This document shows, one piece after another, positions 37,670 through 47,959 of a stretch of 64,000 nucleotides of DNA. Made by a program: the position numbers and the translations under genes. Location: NCBI GenBank assembly GCA_016859345.1, contig CM029114.1:15580001-15644000 (forward strand), written 5' to 3'. Numbering within the stretch: the first letter of the stretch is position 1; each line of letters starts with the position of its first letter. The stretch comes from Istiophorus platypterus (lineage: Eukaryota; Chordata; Actinopteri; Istiophoriformes; Istiophoridae). The notes under the pieces were generated by a model. It had not been told where the DNA came from, did no database searches, and was given only the letters and a program-made list of their open reading frames with translations.

Positions 37670-40600
37670 GCAGACACACACACTTTTAAACAGGAAGCAG
37701 CCAAATATGTAATGGATGTGGAAACGGGGAGGAGGGGTAGGTGTCAACTGTCCATCTGTCATGTAAATTACTTGTCAACACAATTGATAAAACACAAGTA
37801 CAGTAAATACATACTTGTATTTGTAGTCCATAGTTCTTTTCTACATCACAGTCTGACACATTCATACAGGATGTCAGGTCAATCTCTCCATCTAGATCAT
37901 CTGACTGCAGCACAATAAGACAAACTCAAATTCAGTTAGGTTGAGTGAGGCTGAAGCTCAAACATCAGAGAAGAATGAAATTATCTGATAAATTTGTTTT
38001 AGGAAAACAGATGCTAGTGTCCCACTAATGATGGCTAAACCTGCATAAAACCCTTTCAAATCATGTAAATTCATATAAACTGTTATCTTAAAACATAAGA
38101 CAGGTTTTGACAAATAAGGAATTACTTTTATTTCACACAGGAAGACATACCTCCTCAGCCTCTGAGTCTCTGTAGTACCTCAGTGAAGTATCATCCAGAA
38201 CAAACCAGTGTTTCCTCCACTGAGCAAAGCACAGTGAACATGGATAATTAAATTATTTCGTTGCATAAGATTAAAACACATTGGAATTTTCATGTATGTG
38301 GTCTCCTCTCTGGATATTCAGAGTCTCATTATGATATTTTGAACTGTCTGTCTGAGTTTGACATTGTGGTTACAACAGGAAATATGATAGAAAAACAAAA
38401 TAGCTATGTTTTAATGAAATAATAATGATAAGAAATGTTACATAAACTTTTTTATTTACCTTGCCATGTTCATCCAGTCTAGACATCCAACCCTTCAAGT
38501 AGCAACATCTGTAATTTAAGTATTTAGAAGAGGCTCTTTAAAAGCATTCTGTAGTGGTTACATTGAGAAATTACAGGAAATTGTAACTGTCGGTGGCAGA
38601 CAAACGTGTCTGTGAGATTGTGACATCAATATGAAGAATACATAGAGAGGAAGGCAAAAAACTTTAAAGCATGAGAAGTGGTAAATACACTCCAAAATGC
38701 GAATGTAAAAATGGAAGAGGTGTAGTTCTTTGCAAACCATGATCGTCATTTTGAAACAGTGAGAAATGGGAAGAGAAAGAGGAAAAGAGGAAAACATTAT
38801 TAGACTGACTTGGAGGCAAGCAGGTGATAATGAAGCATGTTAGCACAAAATAAGAGAAGATACTCACCATGCATGAATCATATTATGTCCGATGTGCATT
38901 GAGTGGGGGAAGAAAAAGAAGTGGAGAGATTGAGAGGACAAAAAAGCATGATATGAAGTGAAAAGAAACAGGAAGTCCATCAAACATACAGTACTTAACT
39001 CTTTTTATTATAGACGGAAACCTTTTGTGAAAGTTTTGAAAAATTCAGAATGTTTCTTTTTGTAACCACCCATTCCTCTGTGTTTGTTGGCTCAGCAGTT
39101 TTGACACAGTAGCGCTGAGACCGCAGGATACTCTGGCTTGACCCACTCTAGGATCTTTTAATAAAGATGATCGATCATGTGAAGACGCTGCCCTAAAACA
39201 CAGAGTGCTAACTAATGTTTTTTTTTTTTTTTACAGCAAGGTGCTTCTGTGAGAGGGGTGCCTGGGGTAAAAAGGCTGAAATAAATATCAAGGAGCTACT
39301 TTAGAATGAATGTATGAATGACCCATTTTCCTCCAAACAGTCATTTATTTCATTTATACAGATGCAGGAAGTCATGGGACCATGCTCACCTGTGTCTGCA
39401 GGCGTTCAGGAGGACCTTGCTCCTTCAGTGTTGAAGATCTGTGCCTCCCATTTTGATTATCTGAATTCTTTGACAGAATAAACAGACGGGATTAGAGAAT
39501 CCACCGTGTTTCAGCGTGTATTTTGTCCTGAAAGATTATCTCATCATACCTGTGAATGAAGAGATGCCATTGACTGTCTTCGAGATGATGGTCCATGTTC
39601 GGAGTCGCGACGTCTCTCCCGTCTGTCTCTCCCTCTCTCCCTGCCTCTCCCCCTCTCATCTGGCTCAAGTCTTGAAGTGCAGATGTCTGTTTTGTCATGG
39701 TACCTTGAGACCAACAAATATAGGAATAATTCCCATCTTTTTTTCTCTGAACTTTTCTCTGAACTTTCACATACCTCTCAAAGGCTTCAAGAGCCAACGT
39801 GTTTTCTTTGGCCATTACTAAGGCAATTACTCATGGTCTGATCAAAAGATTTTCAAAGTCTTTTGATTCTTCTTTTTTTAATTTGCTACACTACTATTTC
39901 ACTTATTTTCCAGCTGCCACAGGAAGTGTGTAAACTAGGAATGCAGTCATGAGACATCTGTTATGGTGAAACATGAAAAGATGTTATACCATGATCCCAT
40001 GCAGCATCATGTGGTACTACCAACCTGTATGTCCTGAGTCTCTGGTCCCTGCATGGGCTGGGACTCTGGTTCCTCCTCCTCAGTTCAGGTAGCTCTTCTT
40101 CTGACTCCAGCTGGATCTTTGGAATATCGGCCAGCACTATGTAGTCCTCCATGGTCATCCCCACCTCAGATTCAGAGGGATTAAGCAACATTTGACATGA
40201 CATGTGGTATGGAGAGTTGTCTATGACCACAAATATAACAAGAGTCTGCAGTGAAGCTAGCAGCTCTGTGAGGCTGGAGCTAAATGCTAATGCCACATCA
40301 GTTGTTTAATCATAAACCAAGTTTAGTTTTTACACAATGCACATGCTAGATCAAGAGTCAGAGGATCATCAAATTTACTACACTTTCTCCTGAAGGGAAC
40401 ATTAATGTGTGAGTCAAATTTTATGATAAACCGTCCCGTAGTTGTGGAGACGTTTAACTCTGAGCCAGAAATGTCAACGCCATGGCGGCACTAGAGGAAA
40501 AGTCAGAGGAGCAGCAACACCCGTAGGATTCATCCACTGTGGACTATGAATGTCTTCACAAAATTTCAAAGCAATCCATCTAAGTTGTTAGTTGTCACGT

Positions 40601-43600
40601 GACAGACTGACATTGTCGCCTCCAGTGTTGCTAATAAAATGATCTAAAATACGCACCTCCTCAGTTTCAGCTGCAGCCCTCTTGGGTTCAGAGATCAGCA
40701 AGGCCTCCATCCCTCGCCTCATGGTGCTCCTGTTTCTGTCGACGCTGCCCTTGTTATCCCCCTCATTGCCCTTATCAGTTTCATTGATAGCAACGTGGGA
40801 CACTGAACCGCAGAGCATCTGAAAGTCTGCCCCTTGTCTTAATGTGGAAGAACCACATGATGGCGGGAGGCTGTGTAACGAGTGTGCAGACCCCTGCCAC
40901 GAGCCTTGAGAAGGACTCAGTCTGCTTTCTCTGGAGTGGAGCTCCCTCCGGGAGGTGTAGCTGTTGTCAGTCCTGGATGGTGATACTTCCCGGCTGTTAC
41001 GGGTACGAGTGTTGGCCGAGCTGTCGACGGTTGTTCTGGTTCGCAGGGATGCTCGAGATCCTTGATATGAGTTTTGCTGAAGTGCCGAGGAACCACGGCG
41101 GGAGATGAACTCCAGATTCCTGTAGAGTTTCTCAGAGTCCAAACTGTGTTTGTTTGAAGCTTGCGAAGGACCCCTCGACTCTCTGCTGCGTCCCCTTTGA
41201 GCATCATAATCACCGTCCTGTGAATGGAAGACGTCCATGCACCTGTGAGAAGGGGCGACTGTCGAGGGTGAGCAAGCCCGAGAGGCAACGAACCCCCTAA
41301 TGCGAGATGGACTGGACCTGCCCGATGTATGGAGAGAAGGAGCGTGTGATGGAAGCTGAGAGGAGCCGCGGGATGAGGCATGAGACCGAGCCGGACCCCT
41401 GGAGAGGGAGCTTCCTCTCTGAGGTCCCCCAAGAGATTCCGTTAACTTGTAGCGGTCTGGGCTTACAGAGCCGTGACGGCTCGGAGAGTTTCTCTGTGAG
41501 TTGGTTCCCTGTCTGAAGTTGGAGTGGTACGTGTACCTCTGTGGGGATTCGCTTCTCCAAGTTTCCTGCATATACGTCTCCGTGTTCCTCCTCTGGGAGG
41601 GCACGCCGAGGTTGACATTTCTGTAGGGGACACAGGCTTTTGGCTCGAGAATGTGGCTGCTGGGGAGGGGATGCCCCCTCTCATAGTAACGATGACGCTG
41701 TTTGTTGACTTCCTCCATCTGCCGCTCACCCTCACCTCTTCTGTCTGGAGAGAAGTAGCCACTCTCTTGTTCCCTGACACCTCTGGGCCCATTGCCTATT
41801 TATGTAGCCAGTGAGAGAGCAAGGCCACAAAGATCATGGATGACATTTCTTTGCACTGGTTTTATGTAAAAGATCAGGCATCAGGGGGAAGTATCGTATT
41901 TTGGGAGATGAAGATCAAGATGTTCCCCTGTAGGTTTTCAGGGAAACTGTGTATCTGGGACTGACCTGATGTCCGGCGGGACCTATCTCTGCCCCTTCGC
42001 TCATCCATCCAAGAGCTTTCAGTGCCTCGGTGGGGAGACAGGTCCAACTGGGTCATATCTCTTTGGGCCACACTGCTCCTGTCTGAGCTGGCAGATCTGC
42101 TCCTCTCTGGACAGTTCCACTGATTGGAAGAGCTTGAGGAGGACATTAGGTGCAAACACAGATTTTGCAGTTGTAAAACATAAAGTGTTATGTAGTTCCA
42201 ATCTAAACACAAAGTAGGGATATTTAAACAATGAACTAATATAGTAACTATTCCCTCAGTTATTAAGGTCATTAAGGAAGCTTCATCTATAAAAGATAAA
42301 TCTGAGTTGAGCTGCAGAGTCCGGTGATAATTCGGTTTTGGTTCCTCACTACTAGCCATGCTTTTCACATTACATTTGACAATTATTTATCCATTGTCAG
42401 TGTGAGAACATTGATTGGTGCAGCTCTAAGCTTAAATTTTAATATATACGGCAAACAACTGAGTTCTGTCTTTGTAGACTAACGTAAAGAAGCTTATTCA
42501 ATGATATTGTGACAACAAGCACCACAGGCTTAAGTATCCATCCGTATGAGAGAGTGTGTTATCTCAGGGTACATATGTGCTCACTGCTCTGGCAGCCAGT
42601 TCTCTGTAAAAAGTGGTTTCTAAAATCAGTATACAGGATGCAGTCACCTGGATTGTATGTCAGTGTCACAGATATTAAGTTCCCACTCAGGACTCAGACT
42701 GTGGCCCAGACTCCATTTGTAGGTCCAACCACCGCTGACGTCATCACTACTGGCACTTGTGTTTGCCTCAGACAGGGCGCCATCTGCATCCTGGTTCGTG
42801 GAGTAAAGTAACACCTATTTAAGCATTTGGATTATTCGGTCAATAACAAAAACTGGTGTTTTGAGCATTTAAAAAAAAAGAATAATTCGGATTGGATCAG
42901 ATTTCAAGGAGATAACATTGTCAAGCTGTTCATTGAGGCAGTTGTGGAATTATTTCATTTGACTGTTTCTGGAAACTAAGTATTTGCTTTGATAATTCCT
43001 CGTGTTTTCAAAGGAGTTAATCACATTTGATCAAGTCTTAGAATGATGCACCAACAGAGTTACATCTCATCATTACCCTGACAAGAGTTGAACACAGAAA
43101 CGTCCTGATGGCTGGGTTCTTTTATCCCATGAATTTTAAAGAACTAACAACACAAAGAAACAGAAACTTACCCTACACATACTAATGGACAGCCAACCAC
43201 CATCCCGTGTCTAAACATTAAGACACATTTCACTTACTGTGACGGTTTGCTGTTCTTCGGCCAAATCTGCTGTCAAGGCTTTCAGCGGCTATCCTCCTTC
43301 CCTCCATTCGTTCCAGATAAGCCAATACATTTAGACTGCAGAGAACGTAACTCAAGCTAGTCTCCGGTCATGCTCATCATTATTTCATTGCTCTAGTGCT
43401 TTTGCATTACCAGAACCGCCCACTCAACTTCTTTCTCATCTTTTTCTCTATCCCTCCTTTAGTTCTACCTCTCATTTCATAGACAGACGACAAAAGTTTT
43501 ACTCCTTTTAGGTTTTGATCCCTTGACTGGATGCAGGTTTAAAGAGTTTACAGTGTTTGTTTGCTGTTTTCATATCAAAACAACATCTACATTACATGGT

Positions 43601-45693
43601 TATTTTGATTTTAAAAAAAGCGTCCTTGACCTTATTCCACCATATGGCTTAAGTGGGCCAGTGTTGTGCGAGGGGACGTGTTTTCCTGCGTCATATGGCA
43701 GCATCAGATTACAGCTCATTCCCCAAGGACTGTAATGAGCTTTCATTAATTAATGATACAGAATCAAATGCCAACATGTTGTATGGTTCTTCTCCCACCT
43801 CCACAGTATTTTCACTAGTGATTGTGTTATAGGTTGATGTCATCAGCACAGTGTGCAACTTGTGGATCAGTTTTATCACACCTGTCATACTGGAGGGTAG
43901 CATAATGTCACAACATTATGTGTAATGTTGATATACTTGTATTCATAAATGTTATAACAGTGTAACTATGATCACTGGATATATTTACTAGGCTGCTGCT
44001 GATTATGACCATCGGGACCCACATTTATCTCACTGCTTAAACTGAAAACTCAGATTTAAATGAAAGATAAGGGCCCCTCCGTTTACTCCCACGCACAAAC
44101 TTCAGATAAAAAGCTCAATCGAAAAGCTCTAACCTGCGATACACAAGCAACGCTGAGTCTTTAATTTCATATGTCTTCTACGAGGATCATCACCTCAGGA
44201 CGCTGACATGACATAGTATATATACCTGACCTAAATCCCATTTGGAGTCCTGGAAGATCCAATAGAGAAGCGTAGGGCTGTGCTCTTGTCTTAAATGGCA
44301 GTTGATTAGATGTACATTTGCCAAACCGACAAACTAGTCCACATGCTTGAAGTCTTTTTTCTTGTAAAACTGAATAAAATTAATAAAAGTGAATGAAAAA
44401 ACACAGTTTGAAAACACTTCCAACAAAGTGTAACTCTTACCTTTGTGTCATTTTGAATTTTGTGCCACTTTGAATCTGGCTCGTTGTTGTCCCTTGTGGC
44501 TGTTGGGGGAAAACACCCACCACAGGTGGAGATCTTACAATAATGTAGAGATGGGTGTTTTTCACCCTCCAGCCTCGGGGGGGTCAGTGAACCCATTATG
44601 ATTTGCTACACCACAAAGAGGTGAAGAGGACACTACTAAAAAACTTACCTGGACAAATGTCACAAAGAGGAGATTGCTGGTTTATGTGAACCTTTTCAGA
44701 ACGCGTTTTTGGTTTTACAAGATAACAGACTCAAAGGATACGGGCTAACCAGTCTGTTTGACAATTGTACGTCCAGTTAACGTCCCCGTCTCTGTTGAAG
44801 GGCCGCACACAGATTTTTCCCTGAGCTTTTCTCTGACACAGTGAATGAGACCGTCCAAAATGGAGATGGTATATGACCACATCGTGCAAATATTAGACCA
44901 TTTTACATGGTGCTTGTTTTCAAATAAATCAGCTTGATATATTGAAAAGGTAGTTAGATAGAGGGATTTCCACCAGCTCGTGTAGTTTGAGCATTTAGTG
45001 TTAGTTTATGCTAACTAGCTAAAACTGATGAAATCTGGTAGGTACAGGTTTCATTTTCGCTGACAAAATACAACAGTCCTTGGCTAGAAATGAGATATCA
45101 AATTGCAAATTGCTTAATTCTTTTTCTGTGTGTCAATTAAGCAACACAGAAAAAAGAATTGTAATGCTACAACCAACAAGACAAGACAAGATGAGATTCA
45201 GACTTGTTGCTGATTCATTTTCTGTCAGCTATTCAGTCAATCCTCCAATCATTTCCATTGTACAGTACTGGTTGTTTTTCTGGGTGTCTGGGGAAATAAT
45301 GGAACTGCTATATACAGTGGAGGTCAATGGAAGCCCAACAACAACTCTTTACCCTGGGGCCCCAGTCATGTCTAAAGGTTGCCTACCACTCTCTTCAAAG
45401 TGAGTCGCTTTATAAAGCTATATAGCAAAGAGAACTTCTTTTCTTCACGTTATTTTTAGAGCATTGTTATGTATAATTCTGAAAAGTCTGTAAATACATA
45501 GGCAGATGGTTTCACAGAACTATTGAATGATGCATGTACGCACCCACTCTTGTGGTGCGTCCTGTTTTGCAGCAGCAGCGGTGTCACTGCTGAGGTGCAT
45601 ATGATCTGGCCTCAGACAGGAGCTACAGCGGGAGGGGTCAAAGGTATTGGGCTGGAACTGACGGCAGTAATAGTCCTCAGCGGGGGGCGCCAT
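31635..45693 (-). CDS. triobp: TRIOBP-like F-actin organiser (PH domain plus coiled coil)
   Basis: Exons: 45544-45693, 42648-42790, 41966-42132, 40657-41744, 39990-40164, 39775-39817, 39550-39703, 39390-39467, 39235-39275 (tentative), 38460-38508, 38151-38219, 37815-37904, 37495-37589, 35765-36410, 35372-35606, 33643-33754, 33314-33473, 33044-33157, 31928-32014, 31635-31781. Phases agree throughout, about 1280 aa. TRIOBP bundles and stabilises F-actin, notably in hair-cell stereocilia rootlets. The N-terminal exon has a CSSC motif aligning with the human N-terminus. The 1.1-kb exon encodes a Ser/Arg-rich disordered region. EDYIVLADIPK matches human REEYTVLADLP. The PH domain (about 680-780) shows KGWMSRLDEHGK, WRKHWFVLDD, DGEIDLTSC and FTLSAMTSRIQQNWI. 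The C-terminal 285 residues are coiled coil with ELDVLSERYSRKCLEL and INEHLRL. The long human repeat arrays were not seen. Human TRIOBP is about 2365 aa. Confidence 0.88.
33787..33826. repeat. Small hairpin, probable MITE remnant in triobp intron
   Basis: AGGTGC (33792-33797) and GCACCT (33817-33822) form an imperfect inverted repeat, with TACATGTA-like DNA inside. The words resemble the ends of the long-TIR element in cenpm intron 5. It lies about 30 bp upstream of a triobp splice acceptor on the minus strand. Confidence 0.5.
34354..34775. mobile_element. AAGTACT-family MITE copy in triobp intron
   Basis: The left end reads CAGTGGTGGAAAGTAGCTAAG, followed by the characteristic 'tattcaagtactgtactgaagtacaa' and 'tacatttcagaggga' words of a dispersed percomorph element. 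The right end is degenerate (about 34746-34775). It has the same family identity as 36941-37475, shares no coding capacity, and no target duplication is visible. Confidence 0.7.
36941..37475. mobile_element. MITE with 10-bp target-site duplication in triobp intron
   Basis: The element starts GTCTCCAAGTGGTGG and ends CCACCACTTCCTCCT, which is an inverted repeat with few mismatches (AAGTGGTGG against CCACCACTT is exact). It is flanked by the perfect direct repeat AGTATAAGGT at 36931-36940 and 37476-37485. The interior has 'aagtacatttactcaa'-type words of the AAGTACT family. At 535 bp with no open frame it is non-autonomous. Duplication of 8-10 bp suggests a hAT-like source, which is an inference. 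Confidence 0.88.
37632..37668. repeat. (CA)n microsatellite
   Basis: About 17 CA units in the triobp intron, just beyond the acceptor of exon 37495-37589. It produces matching open frames on both strands that are not genes. Confidence 0.9.
40253..40616. mobile_element. Diverged copy of the CTAGCAGCTCTGTGAGG element in triobp intron
   Basis: One end reads GCTAGCAGCTCTGTGAGGCTG (40257 onward). The interior has 'gatcatcaaattta', 'ctgaagggaacattaatgtgt', 'caaagcaatccatc' and 'gacagactgacattg', which are characteristic of a common non-coding dispersed repeat of percomorph fishes. The far terminal repeat is missing. It overlaps the intron between exons 39990-40164 and 40657-41744. Confidence 0.65.
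43238..43335 (-). CDS. triobp: Alternative 5' coding exon of triobp
   Basis: It is bordered by a strong acceptor (CGTTCTCTGCAG) and donor (A|GTAAGT). The only continuous frame reads SLNVLAYLERMEGRR... to ...RRTANRH, a protein-like sequence. It begins in phase 2 and ends in phase 1. The ending is in phase with exon 40657-41744 but not with exon 42648-42790, so a transcript using it would skip two exons. A partner upstream exon is at 44441-44499. I do not recognise a counterpart in human TRIOBP. Confidence 0.6.
44441..44499 (-). CDS. triobp: Candidate alternative first coding exon of triobp (start Met at 44451)
   Basis: The acceptor GTTTTCCCCCAACAG and the donor AAG|GTAAGA are both strong. In the frame that joins the next exon (43238-43335) in phase, an ATG at 44449-44451 gives M-T-Q and then the split Ser codon. 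The upstream part would be 5' UTR. The frame is also open upstream of the ATG (about 16 codons). Coding use depends on the joining to 43238-43335, which is inferred. Confidence 0.45.
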
Positions 45694-47911
45694 GTCGATC
45701 CTGCTGACTCTCTGCTGTCATCTGTAGTGTTTGGTTGTGTATTCTCGGCTGTGATAACACTAAAATAGCCTTTGACTGATTTATTTTCAATTGAACTGGT
45801 GTGATGTTATTTCCCAGGAGGCAGTCGGTGGGCTCTGACACAAATCATTAACATAATATGAATAACAACCATCATCAAAACAAAAGAAATCTTATTAGTT
45901 ATAATAAGGCAGGCTCCGAGAGATTAAAGGTTAATTCTTTAGATTTCTATTTTTGAATCGCATGTAAGCAGAAGAACGGCACCACATCACAAAAATTACT
46001 TTGTGATGATTTTACTATAAATAGAGCTCAGTGAGTCATACCTCTGTGTAACTAACAATGTAATATCTCTATTAGAGGGTTTGCGAGCCCAGTTACTCAA
46101 ATATCCTGTTGACTGAAACACACACCACTATTGTTGAGATGCGTTTATACCTCTGAAAAAGAAAATTGTGACGGTGTATAGTTTAACCATTACATAGAGC
46201 AAATCCTCCAGCATAAGGCATCTGACAAGCTTCACATACTACAGGGACATCTAATCCTAAAGGACAAGATACTCTACCTTATGAATTTGATCCAGAGTCT
46301 TCACTTTCAGAGAGAAAAAGTAAAAAACGGCAGAATGGAGATCCTTTACTGAAGGCTGAGTTTCAGGTGTGGTCATGGAGGCTAGACAGGCTGGGGTCTT
46401 TTACCAGAAAACAAACATTCATGGACCCAGTATAATGACTGTTTACTATCAGGTATCATCATCTTTAGAAAGTCAACTGTGACACTGACTCCCCTTGACA
46501 GATGCCTCATGGACGGCAATGGGCTTGCTGCACAGATGGTCAGTCTGACAGTGCAGCCACAAAGAGGTGATAGACAGGCTAGTAAATGTTGGCAGAAGCT
46601 AAAAAGAGAAATAAAACCTCATAGGAATGTGTTTAAATAAAGGAGACAAAAGCAAGCAACATCTGGTGACCTAGGTCTTTTTCCCTTTTCTCCATATAAC
46701 TCTGAGTTTCTTTACATCACAGCTCTGTATAATAACGAGGTATTAAAGGGGCATTATCAATGTAACAGTGAGGCAGTACTGGAGTAATCAAATGAAAAAG
46801 AGATGCAAATCACACAAATAGCTTAAGAATTGTTTTATTTCAGTTTTGGGAGCTTGCACTACCACAGAATAATGTTGAAGCAATAATCTGGTAATAGCAG
46901 TTAGTATATCATAATATTGACAATAATAGGGCAATATTAGAGCTTAATAATGCATAAAAGCATTTCAAATAGAAAGCAAAAACATCACAATGCCATGAAA
47001 CATGCCATGAAGGGGTAACCATAGTATCATCTGATTGCAAGCAGTGGTGTCCCAGTAGTCTTGATGCAGCCAAATCCACATAACTCTACTATAAATCCCA
47101 TTAGAACCCCCAAAGTTTCTAAAGATACTAAATGTGTCAGGCAGCAGTTTGAGGAAGTGTGTATAAAATGATGCAACACATTCAGAAAATTTCAATTTTG
47201 TAGAACTGATATTTAGGTATAAACATTGTTAAGTTTCATTGTCAAGCTAGGACACTGACACAGAATACATGTGAGACTTTCAGACATTGTAGAATAAAAT
47301 ATTTTTACATTCTTTAGTCTACATAAGGGAAACAAAAGGGGAAAACTATGTCTAGGTGTTAAAGTGGGGTGATACTTTGAATCTATCTTGGGAAATAGAG
47401 GGGTAAAAATGGCATAAAATGCTAAAAGACAAGAGGTGATATTTGTTTTTATAACAGAACTATAATTTGTGCCAAAAAGTGTCACTTTTTTTTTTTTTTC
47501 AGCAAACTCCTACTGTATGAGCTATTGGAGACTGTAATCATCAGCAGAGTTCCTTCCCATGGGCTGACAGACTGCTGAGGCAGTTTTTCAGTGTTTGAAT
47601 AAGCCGCAAGAGGGGGCCTTTTGTCTCAGCAGAGCACACATGCATAAGGTACAGGGATGAACACAATCCGAGCACAAACAGACACAATCAAATGCTCACA
47701 TTCACTCTCTGTCTCCCTCTCCAGTACCTGCTGCACACACACAGACACACACATACGCTGGTGCACACACACAGACACAGACTTAACGAAACCTACCATC
47801 TGCCTGTTAATCCCACTCTGCCCATCAAACAGCCACAGAGATGTTGCGTGTTTATAAGTGTCTTTTAATTTGTCTTAAGATAAGTGATTAGAATTGAGCA
47901 CCAAGGCCCAC

Positions 47912-47913
<2 letters not shown>

Positions 47914-47956
<43 letters not shown>
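47914..47956. repeat. (GT)n microsatellite
   Basis: About 21 uninterrupted TG units. Confidence 0.95.

Positions 47957-47959
<3 letters not shown>

Noticed and set aside
38860..38990. Minus-strand ATG|GTGAGT donor at 38876 as a possible first exon before the PH domain
   Set aside because: Joining it to the PH exon creates a TGA codon at the junction, and no acceptor AG precedes it.
43171..43213. Segment bordered by TTTAG| and AGG|GTAAGT on the minus strand, reading TRDGGWLSISMCR
   Set aside because: Its acceptor would be only about 27 nt after the donor of exon 43238-43335, too short for an intron, and the phases do not fit.
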